From assembly GCF_027107535.1 (NCBI RefSeq), contig NZ_CP114283.1:3348001-3412000 (forward strand): DNA of 64,000 bases, read 5' to 3'. The stretch comes from Streptomyces aurantiacus. Lineage in GTDB: Bacteria > Actinomycetota > Actinomycetes > Streptomycetales > Streptomycetaceae. How positions within the stretch are numbered: the first letter of the stretch is position 1; each line of letters starts with the position of its first letter. Under the pieces are notes generated by a model. It had not been told where the DNA came from and searched no databases. It saw nothing but the letters and a program-made list of their open reading frames with translations. Position numbers and translations under genes: made by a program. Shown here piece after piece: positions 8,684 through 17,749 of this stretch.

Positions 8684-10678
8684 GTGGTGAAGGAGAACAC
8701 AGCGCCGTCATCCGTCCTCCCGGTGGCACCTTCCCGGGGCCGGCTGCGACCACTGGGTCTCGACGAGGTCAGCATCACCGGGGGCTTCTGGGCCCACCGC
8801 CGGCACATCAACGAGACGGCCACCCTCGGCCACTGCCGCGACTGGATGGAACGCGTCGGCTGGACCGGCAACTTCCGGGCCGTCGCCGAGGGCCGCGTCC
8901 ACCGGGACCGGCGCGGCCGGGAGTTCGCCGACTCCGAGGTCTACAAACTCCTCGAAGCCATGGCCTGGCAGACCGGTGCCCGTACCGGTACCGGCCTCGA
9001 CACGGACATCGCCGCACTCACCGAAACCCTGGCGCCCGCCCAGGCACCGGACGGCTACCTGAACACCGCCTTCGGCAACCCCGGGCAGCAGTCCCGCTAC
9101 AGCGACCTCGAATGGGGCCACGAGCTCTACTGTCACGGCTTCCTGATCCAGGCCGGCGTCGCCCGGGCGCGGGCCCGCGGCGAGGGTGAACTCACGAAGA
9201 TCGCCCGACGGGCCGCCGACCACGTCTGCGCCGCCTTCGGCCGGGGCGGCATCGAGAAGGTCTGCGGCCACCCCGGGATCGAGACGGCCCTGGTGGAACT
9301 GGCCAGGCTGACGGGGGAGCAGCGCTACCTCGACCAGGCCGCGCTCTTCGTCGACCGCCGCGGCCACGGCACGCTCGCCGACGGCGAGTTCGGCCGCGTC
9401 TACTACCAGGACGACCTACCCGTACGCCGGGCCACGGTGCTGCGCGGCCATGCCGTCCGCGCCCTCTACCTCGCGGCCGGCGCCGTCGACGTGGCCGTGG
9501 AGACCGGCGACGAGGAATTGCTCGCCGCCGTCGTACGGCAGTGGGAGGCCGGTGTCGCCCGGCGTACCCACCTGACCGGCGGCATGGGCTCGCACCACCG
9601 GGACGAGTCCTTCGGCGACGACTTCGTCCTCCCGCCGGACCGCGCCTACTCGGAGACCTGCGCGGGTGTCGCCTCCGTGATGCTCGGCTGGCGGCTGCTG
9701 CTCGCCACCGGCGAACCACGCTTCGCCGACCTCGCCGAGCGAACCCTGTTCAACGTGGTCGCGACCTCCCCGGCCGAGGACGGCCGGGCCTTCTTCTACG
9801 CCAACACCCTGCACCGGCGCCACCGGGGCGGCGTGCCCGAAACGGACGCACCCAGCCCGCGCGCCGAGTCGAGCCTGCGCGCGCCCTGGTTCGCCGTGTC
9901 CTGCTGTCCGACCAACGTGGCGCGGACCCTTGCCCTGCTGCCCGCGTACCTGGCCACGGCGGACGATCGCGGCGTGCAACTGCACCAGTACGCCGACGCG
10001 CGGATCACCACCTCCCTCACGGCCGGTCACGCCGTCGCACTGCGGATGCGCACCGACTACCCGTCCGGCGGGAACGTGGTCGTACGCATCGACCGGTCGT
10101 CGCCGGCCCGTCCGTGGACCGTGTCGCTGCGCGTCCCCGCGTGGACGGCGGGGGACACGGCGTGGCTCACCGACCCGGACGGCACACGCCGTGCCGTCGC
10201 CGCGGGCACGGCCGAGGTCACCCGGGTCTTCCGGCCCGGTGACGAGATACGGCTCGAACTGCCCGTCCGGCCGCGCTGGGTCCGGGCCGACCCGCGCGTC
10301 GACGCGGTACGCGCCGCGGTGGCCGTCCAGCGCGGGCCGCTGGTGTACTGCGCCGAGTCCGTCGACCTGCCCGCCGGCCACGACGTCGACGCGATCCGGG
10401 TGGACCCGTCCGCCGCACCAAAGGACGGACCGGACCCGGCGGGCGCCACCGTCGTGGTCACCGGGCAGGTGACCACGCACGACGCGAAGCACGACGGACC
10501 CTGGCCGTACCGGCCCGTCGACGCTCCCGCCGCCCCACCGGCCGCCGAGCGGACGGGAATCGTCCTGGTCCCGTACCACTCCTGGGCGAACCGCGGTCCC
10601 GCGACGATGCGGGTGTGGCTGCCCGCCGAGGAACCGGACCGCCCCACGCCGCCGGAGAGCACTCCCACCGCGAGGTAG
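8684..10678 (+). CDS. GH127 beta-L-arabinofuranosidase, cytoplasmic
   Basis: About 664 residues with no signal peptide, so it acts on imported oligosaccharide. GTG 8684 is chosen because GAAGG lies 6 bp upstream; ATG 8666 and GTG 8687 are alternatives, and the ATG has its purine run directly abutting it. The family is recognised by the N-terminal SITGGFWAHRRHINET-type segment and by the zinc/cysteine site: E324-T-C326 and the pair C407-C408 in SCCPTN. In the characterised Bifidobacterium enzyme HypBA1 the equivalent Glu and cysteines bind zinc and one cysteine is the nucleophile. It would remove terminal beta-L-arabinofuranose. It sits about 50 bp after the permease, as the last intracellular step of the operon. 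Confidence 0.9.
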   Translation: MVKENTAPSSVLPVAPSRGRLRPLGLDEVSITGGFWAHRRHINETATLGHCRDWMERVGWTGNFRAVAEGRVHRDRRGREFADSEVYKLLEAMAWQTGARTGTGLDTDIAALTETLAPAQAPDGYLNTAFGNPGQQSRYSDLEWGHELYCHGFLIQAGVARARARGEGELTKIARRAADHVCAAFGRGGIEKVCGHPGIETALVELARLTGEQRYLDQAALFVDRRGHGTLADGEFGRVYYQDDLPVRRATVLRGHAVRALYLAAGAVDVAVETGDEELLAAVVRQWEAGVARRTHLTGGMGSHHRDESFGDDFVLPPDRAYSETCAGVASVMLGWRLLLATGEPRFADLAERTLFNVVATSPAEDGRAFFYANTLHRRHRGGVPETDAPSPRAESSLRAPWFAVSCCPTNVARTLALLPAYLATADDRGVQLHQYADARITTSLTAGHAVALRMRTDYPSGGNVVVRIDRSSPARPWTVSLRVPAWTAGDTAWLTDPDGTRRAVAAGTAEVTRVFRPGDEIRLELPVRPRWVRADPRVDAVRAAVAVQRGPLVYCAESVDLPAGHDVDAIRVDPSAAPKDGPDPAGATVVVTGQVTTHDAKHDGPWPYRPVDAPAAPPAAERTGIVLVPYHSWANRGPATMRVWLPAEEPDRPTPPESTPTAR

Positions 10679-10811
10679 GCGTGCACCGCCGTTCCGTCAT
10701 GGCGCCGCGGCCCCGGTCCCCACCCCGCCACGACCGCCTCGGCGCGCTGCCGTCCTCATCTCTTCCGCACCACGTCCGTGTCCGTCGACCCACCACGATC
10801 GGAGTCCGAGC
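10679..10811. other. Short intergenic spacer between the two arabinofuranosidase genes
   Basis: 133 bp without a gene, terminator hairpin or copy of the LacI-type operator. Read-through from the importer operon into the next gene is the simplest reading. Confidence 0.5.
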
Positions 10812-13004
10812 ATGTCCCAACCCCCCACACGCCGCGGTCTGTTGCGGCTCGCAGCCGGGACGGCGGCCGCTGTGCCGCTCGCTCAGGCGATCACTCCGGC
10901 GCATGCCGCCACGGGTGCGGCGCCCCTCGCCCGCGTCGCGGGGGCGACGCCCGACCGGGCTGCCGCCGTGCCGTCGGCCGCCCCGTCCGCCGCGCCCGCC
11001 TGGCCGGTGCAGCCGTTCCCGCTGGGCCAGGTCGCCCTCGGCGACGGCGTGTTCCGCCGCAAGCGCGACCTGATGCTCGACTACGCCAGGTCCTACCCGG
11101 CCGACCGCATCCTGGCCGTCTTCCGGGCCAACGCCGGACTCGACACCCGCGGGGCCCGCCCGCCCGGCGGCTGGGAGACCTCCGACGGCAACCTGCGGGG
11201 CCACTACGGCGGCCACTTCCTCACCCTCGTCGCCCAGGCCTACGCCGACACACGGGAGGCCGCACTCAAGGCCAAGCTGGACCACCTGGTCACCGCACTC
11301 GGAGAATGCCAGCGGGCCCTGGCGGAACAGGGCTCGCCGAGACCGAGTCATCCCGGCTACCTGGCGGCCTACCCGGAGACCCAGTTCGTCCTGCTGGAGA
11401 GCTACACGACCTACCCCACCATCTGGGCGCCGTACTACACCTGCCACAAGATCATGCGCGGTCTCCTCGACGCACACACCCTGGCCGGGAACGCACAGGC
11501 CCTGACCATCGCCTCGGCGATGGGCGACTGGGTGCACAGCAGGCTGGCCCGGCTGCCGAAGACCCAGCTGGACCGCATGTGGTCGATCTACATCGCCGGC
11601 GAGTACGGCGGGATGAACGAGGTGCTGGCCGACCTCCACGCCCTCACCGGGCGGGCGGAACACCTCGCCGCCGCCCGCTGCTTCGACAACACCGCGCTGC
11701 TCGAAGCCTGCGCGGCGGACCGCGACATCCTGGACGGCAGACACGCCAACCAGCACATCCCGCAGTTCACGGGATACCTGCGGCTCCACGACCACACCGG
11801 CCAGGAGGAGTACGCCGCCGCGGCCCGCAACTTCTGGGGCATGGTCGCGGGCTCCCGGACCTACAGCCTGGGCGGCACGGGGCAGGGCGAGATGTTCCGG
11901 GCCCGGGGCGCGATCGCGGCGACCCTGGACGACAAGAACGCCGAGACCTGCGCCACGTACAACATGCTCAAGCTGAGCCGGCAGCTCTTCTTCCACGAGC
12001 CGGACGCCGCCTACATGGACCACTACGAGCGGGGCCTGACCAACCACATCCTCGCCTCCCGCCGGGACGCCCCCAGCACGAGCAGCCCGGAGGTCACCTA
12101 CTTCGTCGGCATGGGGCCCGGGGTCGTGCGCGAGTACGGCAACACCGGCACCTGCTGCGGCGGCACGGGCATGGAGAACCACACCAAGTACCAGGACTCG
12201 GTCTACTTCCGGTCCGCCGCCGGCGACACGCTGTACGTCAACCTCTACCTCGCCTCGACCCTGCGATGGCCGGAGAAGGGCCTCGTCATCGAGCAGACCG
12301 GCGACTACCCGGCCGAAGGCGTCCGCACCCTGACGTTCCGTGAGGGCGGCGGCCCGCTCGACGTGAGACTGCGGGTGCCGTCCTGGGCCACGGGCGGATT
12401 CACCGTCACGGTCAACGGGGTCCGGCAGCGAGCCGAGGCGGAACCCGGCAGCTATCTCACCCTCAGCCGGAACTGGCAGCGCGGCGACCGGATCCGCGTC
12501 ACCGCCCCCTACCGGCTGCGCGTCGAGCGGGCCCTGGACGATCCCACCGTCCAGTCACTGTCCTACGGGCCGGTCCTGCTGGTCGCGCGGAGCCAGGAGA
12601 CGGGATTTCGCACGTTCTCCTTCTACAAGGACTTCACGCTCCGGGGAGATCTCGCCGATGTGATCGCGCCGGAGGGCCGCCCGCTGCACTTCACCACCCA
12701 CGGCCTGACCCTGGCGCCGTTCCACCTCGCGGACGACGCCCGCTATCACGCCTACTTCGAACGCTCCGAACCCGTCGTCGTGTTCGGCACCGCCGACTCC
12801 GGCGTGCCGAACCGCGCCCGCGGCGACGGACTGACCTTCCTCGACGTCCTCTGGGGGCAGGCCCCCTTCGCGAACTCCGGCCGCTTCGTCCAAGCGGTAC
12901 GCACGCTCGCCGGCACCTGGCTGGCCGAGGGGCTCTTCACCCGCGCCGAGCGGGACCGCGTCGTCGCGGCCGCCTCCCGCACCCGGACGGTCCGACGAAG
13001 GTGA
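10812..13004 (+). CDS. Tat-secreted GH146-like beta-L-arabinofuranosidase family protein
   Basis: A 730-residue protein starting at ATG 10812 with GGAG upstream. The N-terminus carries a twin-arginine signal (TRRGLLRLAAG, ending AHAATG), so it is exported folded, which suits a metal-bound enzyme. The beta-L-arabinofuranosidase fold is seen in NLRGHYGGHFL, EYGGMNEVLADL and HIPQFTGYLRLHDHTG, with E378-T-C380 and the pair C448-C449 (TGTCCGGTGMENH) matching the zinc/thiolate site of GH127/GH146. It is only distantly similar to the GH127 protein before it. The pair therefore looks like an extracellular enzyme and an intracellular one for the same linkage. Assignment to GH146 rather than a sister family is by pattern only. 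Confidence 0.85.
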   Translation: MSQPPTRRGLLRLAAGTAAAVPLAQAITPAHAATGAAPLARVAGATPDRAAAVPSAAPSAAPAWPVQPFPLGQVALGDGVFRRKRDLMLDYARSYPADRILAVFRANAGLDTRGARPPGGWETSDGNLRGHYGGHFLTLVAQAYADTREAALKAKLDHLVTALGECQRALAEQGSPRPSHPGYLAAYPETQFVLLESYTTYPTIWAPYYTCHKIMRGLLDAHTLAGNAQALTIASAMGDWVHSRLARLPKTQLDRMWSIYIAGEYGGMNEVLADLHALTGRAEHLAAARCFDNTALLEACAADRDILDGRHANQHIPQFTGYLRLHDHTGQEEYAAAARNFWGMVAGSRTYSLGGTGQGEMFRARGAIAATLDDKNAETCATYNMLKLSRQLFFHEPDAAYMDHYERGLTNHILASRRDAPSTSSPEVTYFVGMGPGVVREYGNTGTCCGGTGMENHTKYQDSVYFRSAAGDTLYVNLYLASTLRWPEKGLVIEQTGDYPAEGVRTLTFREGGGPLDVRLRVPSWATGGFTVTVNGVRQRAEAEPGSYLTLSRNWQRGDRIRVTAPYRLRVERALDDPTVQSLSYGPVLLVARSQETGFRTFSFYKDFTLRGDLADVIAPEGRPLHFTTHGLTLAPFHLADDARYHAYFERSEPVVVFGTADSGVPNRARGDGLTFLDVLWGQAPFANSGRFVQAVRTLAGTWLAEGLFTRAERDRVVAAASRTRTVRRR

Positions 13005-13026
13005 CCCCTGCGAGCTGAGCCGGCCG

Positions 13027-13063
13027 GAGGCGCCTGACGACGGAGACCCGCGCCAGGCGCCTC
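13027..13063 (+). terminator. Stem-loop terminator after the arabinofuranosidase operon
   Basis: Perfect 10-bp arms GAGGCGCCTG (13027-13036) and CAGGCGCCTC (13054-13063) separated by 17 nt. No U-tract, as is usual in Streptomyces. Confidence 0.7.
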
Positions 13064-13067
13064 AAAG

Positions 13068-13086
13068 GTAGGTAAGGCAAACCTAA
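13068..13086 (+). promoter_or_regulatory. Iron box (DmdR/IdeR-type operator) upstream of PPOX gene
   Basis: GTAGGTAAGGCAAACCTAA matches the consensus TTAGGTTAGGCTAACCTAA at 16 of 19 positions. It lies 60 bp before the flavoprotein start. Iron-dependent repression is the established meaning of this element in actinomycetes. Confidence 0.8.
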
Positions 13087-13145
13087 CGTCCGATAATGTT
13101 CCCTGTGCAACTGTTCGTGGGACATACGCATGTTGGGAGTCGGCC

Positions 13146-13709
13146 TTGCCGCACACGATCGACACCGCCGGGAGCGGGCAGGGCGCCGCGACCGGGAAGG
13201 GCTGGGTCGAGCTGGGCTCACGCGACGAGCTGCGCGAGCTGCTGGGCGAGCCCTGGCCTGTCGTGATCGAGAAGGTCCACGACCGTCTCACCGGCAAGGA
13301 CCTGGAGATACTCGCCCGCTCGCCCTTCTGCCTGCTGGCCACCTCCGACGCGCACGGCAACTGCGACGTCTCCCCGCGCGGGGACGCCCCGGGCTTCACA
13401 CACGTCGTCGACTCCGCCACGATCGCCCTGCCCGACCGGCCGGGGAACCGGCGCGGCGACAGCTTCCACAACATTCTCGACAACCCGCACGCGGGCCTGC
13501 TCTACCTGATCCCCGGCGGCAAGGAGGTCCTGCGGGTGAACGGTCGGGCCCGCATCCTCACCGACGCCCCGTTCTTCGACGCGATGACCTCGGCCGAGCA
13601 GCGCCCCACGCTGGCCCTGGTCCTGGAGATCGACGAGATCTACCTGCACTGCCCGCAGTCGCTGCGCCGCTCGGGAGTCTGGAATCCGGCGTCCTGGCAG
13701 ACCGGCTGA
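13146..13709 (+). CDS. PPOX (pyridoxamine-phosphate-oxidase fold) FMN flavoprotein, iron-regulated
   Basis: A 187-residue split-barrel flavoprotein of the MSMEG_1061-like group. The start is TTG 13146, with GGGAG 6 bp upstream and no better ATG in frame. Motifs are EILARSPFCLLATSDAHG, CDVSPRGDAPGF and LPDRPGNRRGDSFHNIL. The C-terminal HCPQSLRRSGVW segment is typical of the group. It sits between two iron boxes and directly upstream of a ferri-siderophore ABC operon. Families of this fold include flavin reductases and haem-degrading proteins. A role in reductive release of iron from imported chelate is my inference; the substrate cannot be read from sequence. Confidence 0.85.
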   Translation: MPHTIDTAGSGQGAATGKGWVELGSRDELRELLGEPWPVVIEKVHDRLTGKDLEILARSPFCLLATSDAHGNCDVSPRGDAPGFTHVVDSATIALPDRPGNRRGDSFHNILDNPHAGLLYLIPGGKEVLRVNGRARILTDAPFFDAMTSAEQRPTLALVLEIDEIYLHCPQSLRRSGVWNPASWQTG

Positions 13710-13741
13710 ACCGGGTCGGGGACACCGCTGTCAAGGTCAAT

Positions 13742-13760
13742 TTAGGTTAGGCTAACCTTC
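13742..13760 (+). promoter_or_regulatory. Iron box overlapping the promoter of the siderophore ABC operon
   Basis: TTAGGTTAGGCTAACCTTC, 17 of 19 positions of the DmdR/IdeR consensus. A -35-like TGTCAA (13729-13734) and a -10-like TAACCT (13753-13758) flank it with an 18-bp spacer. The repressor would cover the -10. Confidence 0.88.
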
Positions 13761-13765
13761 GCCAT

Positions 13766-14635
13766 GTGAGATCTGGTGAAGAAACAGCCGACACCCCGCG
13801 TCTGCGCGGGCACGAACTGTCGGCCAAGGGTGTGACCGTGTCGTACGACGGCGTCGACGTCGTGCACGACGCGGCGGTCACCCTCCGGCCCGGCGAGGTG
13901 ACCGTCCTGGTCGGCCCCAACGGCAGCGGAAAGTCGACTCTCCTGCGGACGCTCGCCCGATTGCAGGGGGCCCGCCACGCCACGCTCAGGATCGACGCCG
14001 ACACCGACGGCCTCGCCCTGAGCGCCCGCGAGTTCTCACGGTACGTCGCCCTGCTGACCCAGGGCCGCCCCACGCCCAGCGGCCTGACCGTGCGGGACAT
14101 CGTCGAGTTCGGCCGCTACCCCTACCGCGGCCGCTTCGGCAGGCCGGATCCGGACGCGACGGCCGCGGTCGACCGGGCCCTCGCGCTCACCGGAGTCACG
14201 GACCTCGCCGAGCGGGGCGCCGACCACCTGTCCGGCGGGCAGCTGCAGCGGGTGTGGCTCGCGAGCTGCCTCGCCCAGGAGACCGGCGTGCTGCTCCTGG
14301 ACGAGCCCACGACCTACCTCGACCTGCGCTACCAGATCGAACTCCTCGACCTCATCCGCGACCTGGCGGACGACCACGGCATCGCCGTCGGAGTGGTCCT
14401 CCACGACCTCGACCAGGCGGCCGCCGTCGCCGACCGCGTCACGCTGCTCGAACAGGGCCGGATCGTCGCCGACGGCCTGCCCGAGGACGTCCTCACACCG
14501 GAACGCCTGACAGCCGTCTACGGCATCCGGATCGACGTCGACACAGACCCCCTGACCGGCCGACTGCGCACCCGCCCGATCGGCCGCCACCACACCCGGC
14601 ACACTCGAACCGAAAGGCTCGGCACCACCTCATGA
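13766..14635 (+). CDS. Ferri-siderophore ABC transporter ATP-binding protein
   Basis: A 289-residue ATPase of the FecE/FepC type. It has Walker A GPNGSGKST (about residues 50-58), Q-loop LLTQGRPTPSG, signature LSGGQ, Walker B VLLLDEP with the D-loop YLDL, and the switch histidine in VVLHDLDQA. It drives iron-chelate import with the downstream binding protein and fused permease. The start GTG 13766 has no ribosome binding site because the iron box and -10 sit directly before it. The predicted transcription start falls on or within 2 nt of the codon, so the mRNA may be leaderless. The 3' end overlaps the next gene by 4 bp (ATGA). Confidence 0.93.
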   Translation: MRSGEETADTPRLRGHELSAKGVTVSYDGVDVVHDAAVTLRPGEVTVLVGPNGSGKSTLLRTLARLQGARHATLRIDADTDGLALSAREFSRYVALLTQGRPTPSGLTVRDIVEFGRYPYRGRFGRPDPDATAAVDRALALTGVTDLAERGADHLSGGQLQRVWLASCLAQETGVLLLDEPTTYLDLRYQIELLDLIRDLADDHGIAVGVVLHDLDQAAAVADRVTLLEQGRIVADGLPEDVLTPERLTAVYGIRIDVDTDPLTGRLRTRPIGRHHTRHTRTERLGTTS

Positions 14636-15612
14636 GACGCCTCCTGCTCACCGCGGCCGCCACCACCGCCGCGGCGCTCACCCTCGCCGCCTGCGGCACC
14701 ACCGAGCCTGCCGCCGACAAGACCGAGAAGCCCTCGGAGGCCATCACCCTCACCGACTCCACCGGTGCCAAGATCAAGCTCGACGGCCCGGCCACCAAGG
14801 TCGTCGCCACCGAGTGGAACGAGGTCGAGAGCCTCGTCACGCTCGGCGTCGACCCCGTCGGCGTCGCCGACGTCAAGGGCTACAAGACCTGGGACACCGC
14901 CGTCCCGCTGAAGAACGAGCCGAAGGACATCGGCACGCGCGGCGAGCCGAGCATGGACACCGTCGCCTCCCTCTCGCCCGACCTCATCGTGGCCTCCTCC
15001 GACCTGCCGCCCTCGGCCGTGAAGCAACTGCGCAAGATCGCCCCGGTGCTGGGGATCAAGTCGGCGGACGCCTCCGACCAGATCGGGCAGATGATGGAGA
15101 ACCTCGACCTCATCGCCAAGGCCACCGGCACCACCGACAAGGCCAAGACGGTCCGCGCCGACTTCGAGGCCAAGATCACCGAGGGCAAGAAGGCCCTCGC
15201 CGACGCCGACCTCGCCGGCGCGGACATCGCCTTCGCCGACGGTTACGTGACCTCCAACCAGGTCTCCCTGCGCCCGTACACCAGCGGTTCCCTCATAGGC
15301 AGCGTCAACGAGCGTCTCGGCCTGAAGAACGCCTGGAAGGTCAAGGGCGACGCGGCCTACGGCCTCGGCACCACCGACGTCGAAGGCCTCACCGCCCTGC
15401 CGAAGGACACGCGGTTCGCGTACATCGGCAACGACGACGACAAGGGCAGCACTCCCTTCACCGGCGCGCTCGCGAAGAACGCGGTGTGGACCTCCCTACC
15501 GTTCGTGAAGTCCGGCGACGTGCACCGACTGCCCGACGGCATCTGGATGTTCGGCGGTCCCAGGTCGATGGAGGCGTACATCGACGCCCTCGTCGACGCG
15601 CTGACGAAGTAA
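14632..15612 (+). CDS. Iron-siderophore substrate-binding lipoprotein
   Basis: A 326-residue FepB/FhuD-type (cluster III) binding protein. Its lipobox is TLAAC, lipidated at Cys21. The fold is visible in KVVATEWNEVESLVTLGVDPVGV, LSPDLIVASS and the C-terminal WMFGGPRSMEAYIDAL. ATG 14632 overlaps the stop of the ATPase gene (ATGA), which suggests translational coupling. It binds ferri-siderophore outside the membrane. The chelate type is not predictable, and no siderophore biosynthesis gene is in the window, so the ligand could be a foreign siderophore. Confidence 0.92.
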   Translation: MRRLLLTAAATTAAALTLAACGTTEPAADKTEKPSEAITLTDSTGAKIKLDGPATKVVATEWNEVESLVTLGVDPVGVADVKGYKTWDTAVPLKNEPKDIGTRGEPSMDTVASLSPDLIVASSDLPPSAVKQLRKIAPVLGIKSADASDQIGQMMENLDLIAKATGTTDKAKTVRADFEAKITEGKKALADADLAGADIAFADGYVTSNQVSLRPYTSGSLIGSVNERLGLKNAWKVKGDAAYGLGTTDVEGLTALPKDTRFAYIGNDDDKGSTPFTGALAKNAVWTSLPFVKSGDVHRLPDGIWMFGGPRSMEAYIDALVDALTK

Positions 15613-15619
15613 CGAGGTC

Positions 15620-17686
15620 ATGGCCGTCACCGCCACGCCCCCCGCCCTCCGTCGGCCGACAACCGCGTCCCGGACGGGCGCGGCCGCGGTGACGGCCGCG
15701 CTCGTCCTCCTGGTCGCGGCCCTCGCCGTCGTCGACATCACCCAGGGCACCGCCGCCGTCGGACCGGCCGAGGTGTTCAAGGCCCTGACCGGACAGGCCG
15801 ATCCGGCCGACGCGTCCGTCGTGATCGCCTCCCGGCTGCCGCGGATGGCCGCCGGCATCCTGGTCGGCGTCATCCTCGGCGTGGCCGGCGCCGTGCTGCA
15901 GGCCGTCAGCCGCAACGTCCTCGCCTCTCCCGACACCCTCGCGGTGAACGCCGGTTCGTACCTCGCCCTCGGCCTGGCCGGCGCCACCGGCGTATCGCTC
16001 CCGCTGCTCGCCTCCTCCGGAATCGCCTTCGTCGGCGGGCTCCTGGCCGCGGCCGTCGTCCTCGCGCTGTCCGGCCTCGGCACGGGCACCGTACGGCTGG
16101 TCCTGGCCGGCACCGCGCTGGCACTGGGCCTCAACTCCGTGACGGAGGGGCTGCTCCTGCTGTTCCCCGAGCAGACGCAGGGCCTCTACCAGTGGAACCA
16201 GGGCAGCATCGGCCAGAACGGCTTCGACGGTGTCCTGCAGATGCTGCCCATCGCCCTGATCGGCCTCGTCGGCCTGCTGCTGACGGCCCGTCGGGTCGAC
16301 GCCCTCGCCCTCGGTGACGACGCCGCCCGTGGACTGGGCGTCCCCGTCCGGACGACCCGGGTCACCGTCGTCGTACTGGCGTCCCTGCTCTCCGCTGCGG
16401 CGGTCACGCTCGCCGGGCCCATCGGTTTCGTCGGCCTGTGCGCACCGGCCCTGGTGCGTCCGCTCGCCCGCCGCTTCCGGGGCTTCGTCCGCATCCGTAC
16501 GGTCCTGCCCGTGGCCGGTGTCGTCGGCGCGGGCCTGGTGCTCGGATCGGACGTGCTGCTGCGGGCTCTCGTGCCCTCGGGCACGGCGGTCGCCGTGCCC
16601 ACCGGCGTCGTCACCAGCCTGGTCGGTGCCGTGTTCCTGGTCGTGATGGCCCTGCGACTGCGGGACACCTCGGGGGCCGAGGCACCTGACCGGCTGCGCA
16701 TCCCCAGCCGGACGGCGTTCCTGGTGACCCTGGTAGCCCTCGTCGCCGTGGTCGTCGGCGTCACGATCGCCGGAACTCTGCTGGGCGACAGCAAACTCCT
16801 GCTCGGCGACCTCGTGAACTGGACCCAGGGGCGGGCCGGCCAGGCCGTCTCCTTCGTCCTCGACACCCGGACGCCACGGGTGCTCGCGGCCCTGTGCGCG
16901 GGCGCCGCTCTCGCGCTGGCCGGCACGCTCATCCAGGCCGTGACCCGCAACCCGCTCGCGGAGCCGGGGGTCCTGGGCGTGTCCGGCGGAGCCGGACTGG
17001 GAGCCGTCCTCCTCGTCACCACCGTGCCCGCCGCCGGCACCTGGGGCATCGCGGGTGCCGCGTTCGCGGGCGCCGCCGCTACCTCCGTGGTCGTCTTCGG
17101 GCTTGCCGCCCGGGGCGGCTACCAGCAGAACCGGCTGGTTCTCGTCGGCATCGGCATGGCCGCCGGTACCGCCGCGCTGATCAGCCTGCTCATCGTGCTC
17201 ACCGATCCGTTCAACGCCACGAAGGCGCTGACCTGGCTGTCCGGTTCGACGTACGGCCGGACCATGCCGGACGTCCTGCCCGTCGCGCTGGTACTGGTGC
17301 TCGGTCTCGTCGTCGCGGTCGCCCGGCGTGTCGAGCTGGACCTCGTCTCCCTGGACGGAGACACACCGCGGCTCCTCGGCCTGGGACTGTCCCGGGCCAG
17401 GCTCGGATTCCTCGTGGTGGGTGTGCTGCTCAGCGCGACCGCCGTCGCCTCGGCCGGCACCATCGGTTTCGTGGGCCTCGTCGCGCCGCACGCGGCGCGC
17501 GCCCTCGTGGGCCGGCGGCACGTACGGGTGGTGCCGGTCGCCGTCCTGCTCGGCGCGGCACTCGTCTGCACGGCCGACCTGCTGGGCCGCACGGTCATCG
17601 CCCCCGCCCAGCTGGGCGCCGGCCTGATGACAGCGGTGATCGGCACGCCGTACTTCCTGTATCTGCTGGTACGGAGCCGACGGTAG
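15620..17686 (+). CDS. Fused FecCD-family ferri-siderophore permease
   Basis: 688 residues, about twice a normal FecCD permease. Two homologous halves are joined in one chain: first RLPRMAAGILVGVILGVAGAVLQ with GPIGFVGLCAPALVR, second RTPRVLAALCAGAALALAGTL with GTIGFVGLVAPHAAR. Each half has about ten hydrophobic segments, so one polypeptide replaces the usual permease pair, as in FhuB-type systems. ATG 15620 follows GAGG, 7 bp after the binding-protein stop. It is the last gene of the iron-regulated operon and is followed by a strong hairpin. Confidence 0.93.
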   Translation: MAVTATPPALRRPTTASRTGAAAVTAALVLLVAALAVVDITQGTAAVGPAEVFKALTGQADPADASVVIASRLPRMAAGILVGVILGVAGAVLQAVSRNVLASPDTLAVNAGSYLALGLAGATGVSLPLLASSGIAFVGGLLAAAVVLALSGLGTGTVRLVLAGTALALGLNSVTEGLLLLFPEQTQGLYQWNQGSIGQNGFDGVLQMLPIALIGLVGLLLTARRVDALALGDDAARGLGVPVRTTRVTVVVLASLLSAAAVTLAGPIGFVGLCAPALVRPLARRFRGFVRIRTVLPVAGVVGAGLVLGSDVLLRALVPSGTAVAVPTGVVTSLVGAVFLVVMALRLRDTSGAEAPDRLRIPSRTAFLVTLVALVAVVVGVTIAGTLLGDSKLLLGDLVNWTQGRAGQAVSFVLDTRTPRVLAALCAGAALALAGTLIQAVTRNPLAEPGVLGVSGGAGLGAVLLVTTVPAAGTWGIAGAAFAGAAATSVVVFGLAARGGYQQNRLVLVGIGMAAGTAALISLLIVLTDPFNATKALTWLSGSTYGRTMPDVLPVALVLVLGLVVAVARRVELDLVSLDGDTPRLLGLGLSRARLGFLVVGVLLSATAVASAGTIGFVGLVAPHAARALVGRRHVRVVPVAVLLGAALVCTADLLGRTVIAPAQLGAGLMTAVIGTPYFLYLLVRSRR

Positions 17687-17706
17687 CCCCGGCCGGCCCT
17701 CGACAG

Positions 17707-17744
17707 CCCCTGGCTCCGCCGCGGATCCGCTGCGGAACCAGGGG
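17707..17744 (+). terminator. Stem-loop terminator of the siderophore operon
   Basis: 13-nt arms CCCCTGGCTCCGC (17707-17719) and GCGGAACCAGGGG (17732-17744) with one mismatch and a 12-nt loop. Also placed to stop transcription arriving from the minus strand. Confidence 0.75.
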
Positions 17745-17749
17745 CAGGA

